Under the pieces are notes generated by a model that saw nothing but the letters and a program-made list of their open reading frames with translations, was not told the origin of the DNA and made no database searches. A stretch of DNA of 64,000 nucleotides, taken from the NCBI GenBank assembly GCA_026936325.1, contig JAPTHN010000003.1, positions 39,448,011 to 39,512,010 on the forward strand, given 5' to 3'. Source of the stretch: Platynereis dumerilii. Its lineage: Eukaryota > Annelida > Polychaeta > Phyllodocida > Nereididae. Of the stretch, positions 47,290 through 57,347 are shown piece by piece (position 1 is the stretch's first letter; every line of letters starts with the position of its first letter). The position numbers and the translations under genes are program-made.

Positions 47290-49338
47290 CAGTCCTTGTC
47301 ATACTTACGTGGAATCTCCAGTTTTTTTTCTATGCTGCTGAACTGTGATGTCAGAGATGACTCTATTCTAGCATTGCAATATATGTAAATTAACTACAAG
47401 CTGTGATGTCATTTCAAACTGGGTCAGATTCCCTAGCTTCTAGCCAATGCGATTCCACCAAACTGAGCATCACAGTTTCAACTCAGTGTCAGAGTTAAAA
47501 TTGGGTCTGGGAAAAACCCATGCAAGTTTGACATCACAGCAGGGTATGTCAATTTTAATTTTTTATGTAAATTCAAAAAGCACTGGTGCCTAAAAGTTGC
47601 ATTTTGACCTGGGGAATCAAAATCTGTTCTCGAAATGGCGATACGACAATTCTTACCTACTTCAATTTTGGTTCAAAGTTTCATTTTTCGACCATATTCG
47701 CCGATCCGCGGTTCTCTATAACTTTATCAATATTTGTAATACAGTATTATTATAGCCATGGTTGGAAAGCTCTCAAAAAGACCTACATTTTGCATACCAA
47801 CATTAATGGTCTAGGACGATTTCTTGACTCCCATTGGCTCTTCAGTCTGCACTTTTTAGAAACAAAAATGTTGCTGACTGTCTAATCCTGTTAAAAAAGG
47901 GGTTTTGAATTTTTTTCACTGATAATTGCAGTGATACACATTCTCCAAGTTCAAGAAAGAGCAAATAAAATATTTTTAAAATTTTTGGCTATGGAAAATC
48001 CTGCTTTATGAGCTTGGAAGTTTTAAAGCGGAATTTTGTTTGAAGTATTGCAACAAATCAGGGAGGAGCTGTTATATTTCGTATTTTAACTTCATAATAA
48101 TTATATATTGGACAACATCACTGGTACCATGAGAATGCTAAGAGTATTTTCTATCATGTGGTACCACTCATGTTGCCCTGCAATAAATTCTGATGAAGAT
48201 ATGATATGAAATGCTACAGACCCCATCTCACATTTTACGAGTTTTCAACTGACATTAACAAAAAAGCTTCATCACTCACAAGCCAGGCATTCCCACGGTA
48301 AAAATCAAAAAGGTTTTTATATTTTGTCATTCTGGCACTTATAGCATGCAAATCACTGCAACTAATCAGTGAAAAAAATTCAAAAGTCTTTTTTTAACAG
48401 GATTAGACAATCTGCAACATTTTCATTCTAAAAAGTGCAGACTGAAAAGCCAATGGGAATCAAGAAATCGTCCTAGACCATTGAAGTTGGTATGCAAAAT
48501 GAAGGTCTTTTTGAGAGCTTTCCAACCATGTCAATAAGAATGTTGTATGACACATACTGACAAAGTTATAGAGAACCGCGGATTGGCGAAAATGGTCGAA
48601 AACGAAAAAAACATTGAAACTTTGGACCAAAATTGAAGTAGGTAAGAATTGTCGTATCACCATTTCGAGAACAGATTTGGATTTCCCAGGTCAAAACGCA
48701 CCTTTTAGGCCCTAGTGCTTTTTGAATTTGCATAAAAATTAAAAATTGACACACCCTAAGTCATCACAGCCTCTCAGCCAATGGGCTGCCAGAACAAATA
48801 CACATAACATAAGCCATGTGTTTACAAACAAAGTTTCAAAGCCTTCTGTTTATACCAACTTCCATCGAAGTTTGAATTTGTAAGTTAGCAAGTTTGTAGA
48901 TTAATCAAACAACCTTGTGGGGATTATAACAGTTGTCTACTGTGAATGCTCACAAAGCTGCCATTTGGTAGGATTAGACTGGTGATTGCTGTGATAAATC
49001 ATTGGGATAAAAAATGTAATGCTTCTTTCAATATATCAATGTTTGAACTGTGATGACGTAGTTTACGGTCAGCCCATTGGCTATCAAGCTGTGATGACGT
49101 AGTTGTAGGGGCTATCCCTGATAAAACTCTTACTCTGACACTGTGTTGAAACTGTGATGCTCAGTTCGGGAGGATCAACATTGGCTAGAAGCTGGGGAAT
49201 CTGACCCAGTTTGAAATGACATCACAGCTTGTAGTTAATTTACATATATTGCAATGCTAGAATAGAGTCATCTCTTACATCACAGTTCAACAACATAGAA
49301 AAAAAACTGGAGATTCCACGTAAGTATGACAAGGACTG
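47290..49338. mobile_element. 2 kb foldback element with TA target
   Basis: CAGTCCTTGTCATACTTACG at the left is repeated inverted at the right, and the near-identical arms extend about 230 bp (47290-47520 and 49110-49338). TA flanks both ends (47288-47289 and 49339-49340). The TA target and CAGT ends suggest a Tc1/mariner-type non-autonomous element. A second inverted-repeat element (47541-48768) sits within it. Confidence 0.8.
47541..48768. mobile_element. inner inverted-repeat element related to the 3.8 kb transposon
   Basis: The ends read AGGGTATGTC and GACACACCCT, and arms of about 390 bp (47541-47930 and 48352-48768) are inverted copies. Each arm holds GATCCGCGGTTCTCTATAAC or its close complement; the same GCGGTT-ATAACTTTGTCA module lies in the ends of the transposon at 50395 and of 57348-58371. 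No open frame of note. The target duplication is not clear; CATCACAGC occurs near both ends but not at matching distance. Confidence 0.7.
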
Positions 49339-50386
49339 TAAATTCACAGCATTCACAAAAAAGTAAAACCTTTTATATGACAGGAAAAGCAGCCTGGAGC
49401 TCTTTTGCTGAAATGTCTTTGTAAGGGCCCATTCTGCCTTCGGTAAATTAATTAAAAAATAATGATGATCCACTCATGAAAAAAGCTGTAACTGGGTTTG
49501 TAAGAAGTGAATGGAAAAAAATACATGACTGGGAATGAACAATTACAGCCTGTACACTTGACATGCAAAAAAATTAGTGTTACTTCACACCGATTTTGGC
49601 ACTCAGTGAGCAGTGTCATAACTTTGGAAGTAAAGGGTTTTGCATCCAATAATCTTATATTATCCTGGATTTAATTCTATGAAATTGCCACTAGCTTGAG
49701 ATATAACATACATGTAGAACTACGCAGTAATTGCAGTCGCTCTTGAAAGTAAGTACAGTACACCCTTCAATGATTTGCCATTGAAGATAGCCTTAGCATC
49801 ACTGATGCAAGAATCATGCCAATTAATTTATCACATGATCATGTTTTTAGAGATGCTTGCTTATTTTATAACTTATGTTGTGTGGGTGCTTAAAATGAAA
49901 TCCTTGATGAAATTGGAAAAAATAAATTCAAATAGAGGCTATTTAATTACTTAGATCCACCACTTGCAAAGTTACATGCGAACAATCAAGGACTAGATTG
50001 TGACGACTCACTAATCTAATCCTGAAGCACAGAAAAATGTCTTGGAGACATTAAATGAAAAATACAAAAAAAGGAAGCTGAAAAATGCAGGGAGAAGAAT
50101 TTTGCTTCAATTTCTGAATCATGGGAGACTTATAAATAAATTTTAGATGTGACAGCTTAAATTAATTGAATTTTCCTTAATTGCATTTGGGATTTAATGT
50201 TATCTAAGTTCTTGAAATAGCTTAATTGTGAACAAAGAATGTCATTTGAAAAACAGATTTATTCATATTTAAAGTAAAGTTTCCCTACACAGTGACAGAG
50301 AAAGAATTCCATTGAATGTAAACACATCCCAGAAAAGGATATATTTCAAATATCATGCTTTGATATTGTAACTTTCTTTTGGAAAA

Positions 50387-50394
50387 ATTATAAA
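50387..50394. repeat. left target-site duplication ATTATAAA
   Basis: Eight bases, repeated exactly at 54177-54184. If the element is taken to end symmetrically in TAG...CTA the duplication is 7 bp (TTATAAA), because one A is shared between element and duplication. Confidence 0.8.
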
Positions 50395-50665
50395 TAGGGG
50401 GGGGAACAAAATGCAAAACCTTGGCGGGACCCCCTAAATTTTTTATTTTTATCTTAAAAATGATTAATCGACCATTTAAACTGGTTTAAAATGTGTTTCC
50501 AGCCTGCTACCAGCATATTTGTGATGACCGCGTTTGCCGATCTACGCAAATCCGCGGTTGCTAATAACTTTGTCAATTTTGAAACTATAACAAAACTAAT
50601 AGCATATTTGGAATCCTTGGAAAAAATCCTTTCAAATGAATACCAACATGACAGGTATTGTAAAT
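50395..50665 (+). repeat. left terminal inverted repeat
   Basis: Pairs with 53905-54176. Best-conserved blocks are the terminal 17 bp, CAGCCTGCTACCAGCAT (about 50500-50516), the CGCAAATCCGCGGTT block (about 50545-50559) and the AATGAATACCAACAT block (about 50635-50650). Confidence 0.8.
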
Positions 50666-50801
50666 AGTTTCATTCTTGTAGCTAGTATTACATATTGTTG
50701 ATTTCAGTCGAAAGACATACAGTCCTAGCATATTGTACAATTTTATTTCCTTAAATATCTTTCATGTCAAACTAATTTCTCGAAAATTCTTTTTTCAGAA
50801 T

Positions 50802-50815
50802 TGAATGACTGAAAC
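50802..50815 (+). promoter_or_regulatory. possible leader before the transposase start, after a splice acceptor
   Basis: ATTCTTTTTTCAG ends about 15 bp before the ATG at 50816. This is a good polypyrimidine-AG acceptor, so the mRNA may have an untranslated first exon in the left arm. The tract may equally be chance in T-rich DNA. Confidence 0.35.
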
Positions 50816-53692
50816 ATGGAGACCAGAAAAGAACCCAGTCGCCCTGTGCTTAGAAGTACAGAATGTTCGGAAAAGTATGATTTGAATGATGTGTGTCCAG
50901 AAGTTTCAAGTTTTAACAGAAACAAACTTCCTGCTCTGAAGGAAGTAATCGGTGTTGTGAGATATAACTTCAAAGACACTGGCAACTATGACAAAGCAGT
51001 GGCAAGGACAGCTGCCCTCTTACTTGATCACTGGGTGTCTCAGAATGTTTATCCAGTCTGCAGAAAAACAGTAGTTAAGAAGCTGAAAAAGGACTTTGAA
51101 CAATTTAGAAAGTTGTCACGAACTGCTAAGAATAAACGGAATGACTTTTGGAAAGAGACTGTTTTAAATTTCAAAACACAGGCAGACCAGTTGTTTGACA
51201 TTTTCTGTGAAGACAAGGAACAACAAAAAATCATGGAGGCACAATATGGTATCCCAATGTTAGAGGAGGATTTCAAATATCTACAGTCGATGCGTTCTGA
51301 CCGCAAGGCAATCTGTGTCAAACAAGTGGACAGATCTTGGCATGATCATCAAGAAAAACAGAAAATCAAGCAAGAAGCATCTGTGAGGCGTCAATCCATG
51401 ACAATGGATGCCAAGTCAGTGACATGTGATTTTGAAGAACTGGCTATGGAAGTTGAAGCAGAGACGAATGACTACGACCGCACTGCTAATGACTCAGACT
51501 ATTCCTTGGAAGCTGATGATCCTCTTGATGGTAGAAAATCCCGCAAACGGCAGTTTGATGAAAGTTCTAAAGTGTCTACGAGGTCAACTTGTGATTCTCA
51601 AGCCAGAAATGATGATGATCCACTGCCGCCTGAATTTCAGCATATTCGTTGTTCAAGTAAAAGTGTACGTGACGATGTTTATTTAACAATTGCTGAGCTT
51701 GATGGTTATGGTTTCTCCTACAGAGAGTGTCAATTAGCAATTATGGTAGTTGGAAATATGCTATTCAAAAGAAACTGGAAATTACCTGAAGAAACTGAAT
51801 CACCGGATGAAGATAATCCAACTTTCAAAAGCATTGATATCTTGCCAACAAGAAGGGCCATACGTCATATGTTGTCAAAAATCGAGGCATCGTCTCTCTC
51901 ATTAGTAGCAGACTCAATAATTTCTGCTAAGAAAGAAGGCCACATTATCACTCATGCTACTGACTCCACTACAAGAAAGGTTGTAGGAACATTTGCCACT
52001 GCTGGGCTTCACATTGATAAAAGTGAATATCTGCCATTGCCTACAGTTAACTTGTGCCGAGAAACAAGAGACAATGTCGCCGACACCATAAAACATGGTA
52101 TTGACTTGGTTTCAGCTGCATCATCATATTCGACTGAAGAGCTGTACGCGACAGTTGACTGCCATATGACTGATGCCACTGCACACAACAAGGGCATTGC
52201 AGAATCTCTTGCGGACAAGCTGGGAAGGACCGACACTGCAGGTCAACTGTTCTGTGATAGTCATACCACTCTAGCTTTTGACAGGTCCTTCTCCACTGTA
52301 GTAAACAAGGTCGAACAAACTATGGGCATGGACCGGCTTTTCAGTGGATTCCTGGTAGACATCCAAATTGATAAACAAGATGCAGTCACTATGTCAGCTG
52401 TGTCTTGGATCTTGAACCTGTTTTGTTCAGACATGAAAAACAAACCCTGGAACTATCACAAAGACTTTGTCACTTTCATGCACAAATCAAAGCGCCAAGT
52501 TCACTTGTTTCATTTGAAAGACGCCAGATTTGGGTCTTTATCCAGGTGCTGTGCGATTGTTTGCTATCACTGGGAAGATTTCAAGACTTTCCTAAGCAGC
52601 CATGAATATGTCACAAACAAGTTGGCATGCTTAGTTCGAGATGCCATGCAACTTGAATATATTCAAGTTGTCATTGCAGTAATTGCTGCTTTCGGAATTC
52701 AATTGGTATCACCTTTCCATGCTAAAACCATCAGCAATTCATCCAACCATTCAAACTTGAAGGAATATTTCGTGTCCCTATACAGCGACTTAGGTACTCT
52801 CATAGTGACGAATGACTTCTTCCACTTCGAACGACCAGCTTTGTCTGGTGTTTCTGGAAACCAGTTCTCAGCAGTAAAGGCAGACTATCGCGATGTTGTA
52901 GTCGATGCTGTTGTCACCATGGCAAACAATCACCTGGAAGATTGCGTGCAACTTGCCCAAACCATGATGCCAGGCCTTTCTGAAACACTAGCTCGGCAAC
53001 GAGGAAAATACTATGGGTTTGGAAACTTCGAGTCTGAATATCCGGTTTTTGAGCAAGCTAGTAACGTAGACTTGGTGCCAGTGAACAATTTGGAGCAGGA
53101 ACGTCAATGTGGTGACATTGATCACAGGTTGAAAAAGAAGGCTAGTCTAAATGCAGCTTCACGAGGTGTCATTCTGAAAGGCACTTCAAAATTGCGACAG
53201 AACAGTGGACTGAACTTCCATAAAATGGCGAATTCAGTAAATGCGATAAAAGAGCTTCGTGCCAGTTGGAGTGTGCGTCAACAAGAATTGAGTGCAGCTG
53301 GCCTCAACAGCAAGGAGACACAATCTCTTCGAGTTGACAACAGAAAGCTGACAATTCTTGAGCAGCTTAAAGAAGCAGGAGGACCTTTCACCTCTGCTGA
53401 AGAAATTGATAGCTATGTAGAAAATGTCACGATCAATCAAGCAGAAAAATCCAAACGCATGCGGGCAGAGGTGACATATTCCAGGGACACCTCAGTTTCC
53501 TTACCACGAAACCATTTGATATTTAGAATTTTTAACACTAATGTAAAACCTCGTAGACTATTAACTGTCAATGAATTTTCAAAGAATTTGAAAATCCTAC
53601 TGGGCAAGAAATCAGATCGCAGCAGCGTGACACTCCAAAATTACAGAGACGCTCTATCTCAAGTGTCGTCAACGATGATTGCAAATTGCTGA
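50816..53692 (+). CDS. transposase, DDE/RNase H-like, hAT-type (provisional)
   Basis: A single 958-codon frame, the only long gene in the window. It would cut and rejoin the element's ends in the nucleus. Residues 1-200 are basic and helical with paired Lys/Arg and may bind DNA. Residues 200-275 are an acidic, low-complexity linker with KSRKRQ (241-246), a likely nuclear localisation signal. The catalytic-like core begins with HATDSTTRK (Asp383), then CHMTDATAHNKG (Asp453), then LFCDSH (Cys480, His483), which is the D-D-C(2)H order of hAT and related transposases. FHLKDARFGSL (about 565-575) resembles the segment that follows an insertion domain in hAT. The catalytic Glu cannot be fixed by eye; candidates lie in 600-680. 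AATAAA (53694-53699) overlaps the end of the gene. No internal stop or shift is seen. The exact superfamily needs a profile search. Confidence 0.8.
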   Translation: METRKEPSRPVLRSTECSEKYDLNDVCPEVSSFNRNKLPALKEVIGVVRYNFKDTGNYDKAVARTAALLLDHWVSQNVYPVCRKTVVKKLKKDFEQFRKLSRTAKNKRNDFWKETVLNFKTQADQLFDIFCEDKEQQKIMEAQYGIPMLEEDFKYLQSMRSDRKAICVKQVDRSWHDHQEKQKIKQEASVRRQSMTMDAKSVTCDFEELAMEVEAETNDYDRTANDSDYSLEADDPLDGRKSRKRQFDESSKVSTRSTCDSQARNDDDPLPPEFQHIRCSSKSVRDDVYLTIAELDGYGFSYRECQLAIMVVGNMLFKRNWKLPEETESPDEDNPTFKSIDILPTRRAIRHMLSKIEASSLSLVADSIISAKKEGHIITHATDSTTRKVVGTFATAGLHIDKSEYLPLPTVNLCRETRDNVADTIKHGIDLVSAASSYSTEELYATVDCHMTDATAHNKGIAESLADKLGRTDTAGQLFCDSHTTLAFDRSFSTVVNKVEQTMGMDRLFSGFLVDIQIDKQDAVTMSAVSWILNLFCSDMKNKPWNYHKDFVTFMHKSKRQVHLFHLKDARFGSLSRCCAIVCYHWEDFKTFLSSHEYVTNKLACLVRDAMQLEYIQVVIAVIAAFGIQLVSPFHAKTISNSSNHSNLKEYFVSLYSDLGTLIVTNDFFHFERPALSGVSGNQFSAVKADYRDVVVDAVVTMANNHLEDCVQLAQTMMPGLSETLARQRGKYYGFGNFESEYPVFEQASNVDLVPVNNLEQERQCGDIDHRLKKKASLNAASRGVILKGTSKLRQNSGLNFHKMANSVNAIKELRASWSVRQQELSAAGLNSKETQSLRVDNRKLTILEQLKEAGGPFTSAEEIDSYVENVTINQAEKSKRMRAEVTYSRDTSVSLPRNHLIFRIFNTNVKPRRLLTVNEFSKNLKILLGKKSDRSSVTLQNYRDALSQVSSTMIANC

Positions 53693-53693
53693 A

Positions 53694-53699
53694 AATAAA
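53694..53699 (+). promoter_or_regulatory. poly(A) signal of the transposase gene
   Basis: AATAAA begins two bases after the stop codon. Compact 3' ends are common in DNA transposons. Confidence 0.5.
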
Positions 53700-53904
53700 T
53701 TGCATTGCTGTCTCTGGTATCCTTGAACACAAACTATTATTGATGATGTAATTATATTGTATCATAAACAAATTGAGAATTATATATGCAATCTTTCACA
53801 TTGGTATAAAACTTAGTATTAGACTGTTTAACCTAATTTTTCACAAATTCGGAGAATTTTAATGGAATATTTTGAGATGCTGGCTATGCCTTAAAATATC
53901 AGTA

Positions 53905-54176
53905 GCATAGCAATGTGGGTATTCAAATTAAAGCTTTTTCTTCACTGAATGCTATGGCGTACTTCTTTTCTACCTAACTTCAAAATTGACAATATTACGG
54001 CAAACCGCGAATTTGCGCTAATTCTTCAATTTACTGTACGCCAAAATGCTGGTAGCAGGCTGAAAAACCAACTCATAGACAAATCCTTCTGGAAATGGTG
54101 TTTTCATATAATTTGTCAAAAATTAGGGGGGTCACATGAGGGTTTTGAGAGAAAAAGTGTTTTTGTTCCCCCCTCT
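53905..54176 (-). repeat. right terminal inverted repeat
   Basis: Inverted partner of 50395-50665, ending GTTCCCCCCTCT. It diverges from the left arm by many substitutions and small gaps, so the two ends are not homogenised. Confidence 0.8.
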
Positions 54177-54184
54177 ATTATAAA
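54177..54184. repeat. right target-site duplication ATTATAAA
   Basis: Exact copy of 50387-50394; see the left duplication for the 7- or 8-bp ambiguity. Confidence 0.8.
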
Positions 54185-54230
54185 GTAGCACAAATCTGTT
54201 TTGGGGATGTTTTTTTTGGGGGGGGGGGGT

Positions 54231-54412
54231 TGGTTCAGTGGTGGCATGCTGGGCTGCCAATTTTGGGTCCAGGGTTCGAATCACTCTCTTTGTGGATCAC
54301 CTTGGCCTATGTTGGATGGCATTTTCAATCATCCTTTGCCTCATTCTCCCATCCTTAATTGCCTATCAAGTGCTCAGATGCATGACATAAAGCCTCGATC
54401 ATCCATCCATTC
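54231..54412 (+). mobile_element. tRNA-derived SINE, family 1, second copy
   Basis: Same head (TGGTTCAGTGGTGGCATGCT), B box GGTTCGAATCA at 54273-54283, body (CCTATGTTGGATGGCA) and ATCC tail as 18275-18477, with point differences. It lies directly after a long G run that follows the 3.8 kb transposon. Confidence 0.8.
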
Positions 54413-54681
54413 ATTGTCTTGGGAATGTGTGAAAATCAAATGAATCTGAAGTGCTTCCTGCATTAGTTGCGATTTCGCCTGAGGATGCAAATATTCTACG
54501 TGTACGAACACTAAATGCATGGAGGAAAGCGGTCACATAAGAGAGTCAGTCTAGTGCAGGGAGTCATGACGACATAGGGATTTCTTTATTATTACTAGCA
54601 AACTTAAAAATATATACAGGATTACACATGGAAACAGTGTGTAGCTCGGATATACATAGTATATCATGGATATTTTTTCTT

Positions 54682-54786
54682 CTAAATTGGGGCTTTTCCA
54701 ACATTTCTCAACACTCCGATGTCTTTCCCATTGTCTCCAATGTAATTAAAACACCAGTTGGTAATTTCACAACATTTGCAAAAAGG
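54682..54786 (-). CDS. candidate terminal exon with WCFNYIGDN motif (E1 copy)
   Basis: The minus strand is open for 34 codons from a possible acceptor (TCTTATAAAAG) to TAG: PFCKCCEITNWCFNYIGDN, then GKDIGVLRNVGKAPI. E2 has the same length and boundaries. AATAAA-like text follows in the minus direction near 54590. It resembles WCLNFIGYN of the B segment at 40.9 kb. The codon differences between E1 and E2 (10 of 34; only 3 synonymous by my count) do not show strong constraint, so it may be a pseudogene exon. The family is unknown. Confidence 0.3.
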   Translation of the reverse strand, partial: PFCKCCEITNWCFNYIGDNGKDIGVLRNVGKAPI

Positions 54787-56142
54787 CTTTTATAAGACAT
54801 GAAAAAAGCCTGGAGCAGTTTTACCTTGAAACTTTAAAGTAAATACTTCCTCGACTTCTGTAGTTATTTAGAAAATAATACTTCATCCACTTGTGATAAA
54901 AGATGAAACCTTGTTTTTGGAAAAGTGAACACAATTACCAAACTACCTTGTTGAATCTTCTAGGTGGTGCTTTTGTCCTAAGCTTGAGAAGTGACAAATA
55001 TCAGAGTGGATTAAAAAATTGTGTCATTTTTTGCAGAGAAACTATATCAGACTGTTTTGTAGCCAGTATCTCAAAACATTAAATTACATTTTCCAATCTT
55101 TTTGAATTTCAAATTAGCATTTCATAACAATGGATACCTGTTATGTTACAGTCTTTGAAGCAAGGAAATGTGAGTGTAAGTGGATAACAAACAAAGGATT
55201 GAAGACAGTCACTATGAAATGGAAGTAGTGAGTTGAGCCAAAGCAGGAATGATTTGTTGATATTAAAGAATATACAGATATATCGGACAAGCTGTTGAAG
55301 GAAAGGAATTAGGCGCGTGCAAGAGAAGAAAGGTACTCTGTGTATGCAGAGTGGGCAAGAGAGGGGGGAAGGGTGGGATCAAAGAATATAAACACTCTGA
55401 AGAGCAGTGATAGAGACATGACAACATCAGATGAAAGATACTGCAAAGACATTGTGTATTCGCAAGGAAAGGGTCAAGCGCTCTATTTGAGAGTCATTGA
55501 TTCTTCTGAGGCTTGCACAGTTTGATTTATTGGACCATCTGTTTTTACAGCTGCAGAAGCTTAGTAAAAGCTATATTTTCTTTTCCCCTTGATAACGGTC
55601 ATATTACTCCATTGTTGATTTTGTCATCTCACATTATTAAATATACATTGCAATCTTTTCCTATTGTTAAAATTGTTTTGCATTGTCATGGAGAGTTTGT
55701 GTGCTTAAAGGTTGTTTTTCTGTCTAAATAGTAACTGAGGCTATTCAGTTGGAGCAAATGGATGAATTATTCTGTGTTTCAACACAAACTGGCCATCACT
55801 GGTCCCAGCTACTAGGATAAAGTAAGCTCAGCAAACACCTTAACATGCTCATTAAACTTGTAAATCTCAACTACATGTAGTCCACATGGTGCACGCCTAT
55901 GGAAGCATTAAGCCTCAACGACTTTTGTTACATGCAGGCAATCTAATTAGTATGTCATTCTGATGTTATTAGCCCCTATATATATAGCTTGTTTGCTTAA
56001 TCTGATTGATTCAGGACCAACAGATCGTCACACAATTTAACAAATCAAATTAAGCAGGTCCATTCAATGCATTGATTCCTTACTGGCAACTGTGAATGAC
56101 CAGAAACGCATGGTAATTAAATCACCTGTAGCTTTGTAAAAA

Positions 56143-56400
56143 ACCAGGGGCTAACTGGCGACATTTCGGGTCTTTGGCAAAGTAAGTCAAGCCCCCACAT
56201 TCCCATTTTTGGTATTACTCCCTTTATGCCATGGTGTATTGGTGTAAGGGCCTTTTCCTGTACAGGACCCTCTCACATTGGGGCTCTACTCTAAAAGTTT
56301 GGTGTTCTATAATGCAGTCACAAAAGTACATGTTGACTTTTTTTGTGGCACCTTGCGTGAGTGATTGGGCCGTGGCTGTCACTGTGCCAAAAAGGCCAGA
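56143..56400 (-). mobile_element. hAT MITE relative, E1, left member of an inverted pair
   Basis: CAGGGGCTAACTGGCGACAT, then GGTATTAC and CCTCTCACATTGGGGC. The complement of this order recurs at 58590-58870. The ends resemble the 330-bp hAT MITE at 26141-26470. No clean target duplication, so it is old. Confidence 0.5.
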
Positions 56401-57347
56401 CAGACTGTGTTTTAGATTCTGGACAAATGTACAATGAGTGTGAAGAGTTTTTTAAATTTTATTTCAAAGTCACTTTGATCATTCTTTACTTGATCTATGT
56501 GAAACTAAAAGAGGCAAACTAGTGGAAGTTATAAAGTAAGTGTACAGCAAAATTCTTACAATTTGATGCAATGTTTAACATGATGACAGTGTAAAAACAT
56601 AGTCAAAAACAGAGGAAATATTCTAAGCATGTTCACACAGATGGCAAATCCAACTAACACCAGCTGATGGAGGATGGACGGCATGCAATTTCAAGTTGGA
56701 TGATTTAAGTAGGACATGGTGTAACACAAGGTTGTGTGCCTTGACCATAAGTTTTTTTATGTAACTTTTCCCTATAGAATACATGTCCTAGAAAATAAAT
56801 TCACTTTCAGTCTCAGTGTCTACAGTGATGAAATCATTTATAACATAGAAGGACCTACATTTTAGCAAGATTAGTGAAATAATTATCTAAATTTATGTTT
56901 TGTTTATCGTGTAGGTATTATGATTTAGTTACTTATTTTGGGTAAGTGCTTTTAATTAAATCCTTCATAAAATTGAAAAAGGTAAATTTAATGAGAGAGA
57001 CCTACCACATACATGCAAACAATTAGGTAAGGAGTGAATTGTTGAACACATGAATCTACTCTAGGCAACGACAACTCAATGCAAAATAGAAAAAAGGAAG
57101 CTGAAAAAATGCAGCCCTGGAGAAGAATTTTGCTGAAACTTTCGATTTCTTGGAGATTTATAAATTTAAGATGTGACAGCTTAAATTAATTGAATTTTCC
57201 TTAATTGTATTTGGGACTTAATGTCATTTAAGTTCTTGGAATAGCTTAATTGTGGACAAAGAGCATCATATTAAAAACAGATTTATTCATAATTTTAAAG
57301 TAAACTTTCCCCACACAGTGACAGAGAAAAAAAAAAATCATGTGAGC

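Larger units (their letters stand above)
47063..50386. repeat. duplicon F, related to E1 and E2
   Basis: Parts on both sides of the inserted foldback match E1/E2 and, at its left, A/B: the ACAACAGTTG...ATTCACA word at 47270/49340, and GTGACAGCTTAAATTAATTG at about 50150, 57175 and 62888. It ends where the 3.8 kb transposon is inserted. A minus-strand frame at 47055-47267 starts MCNNRNVISLLSDHGN, comparable with NLDVINLMSD of B. Confidence 0.6.
50395..54176 (+). mobile_element. complete-looking autonomous DNA transposon, hAT-like, long inverted ends
   Basis: The ends are TAGGGGGGGGAACAAAA and the inverted partner AGAGGGGGGAACAAAA, flanked by an 8-bp (or 7-bp) direct repeat. Imperfect inverted arms of about 270 bp (50395-50665 and 53905-54176) share CAGCCTGCTACCAGCAT, the GCGGTT module and a TGAATACC-ACAT word. 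Between them is one uninterrupted 958-codon transposase gene. TAG-type ends and an 8-bp duplication favour hAT, as do the D-D-CxxH motifs; the 270-bp arms are unusual for hAT. P-like or an undescribed relative is possible. An intact frame, a clean duplication and a unique position within duplicon F suggest a recent insertion. Confidence 0.85.

Noticed and set aside
47586-48754. Frames of 60-99 codons in both arms of the inner foldback
   Set aside because: They mirror each other because the arms are inverted copies; no transposase motif is present.
47541-48768. CATCACAGC as a target duplication for the inner foldback
   Set aside because: The two occurrences are at unequal distance from the element's ends, so the match may be chance or part of the outer arms.
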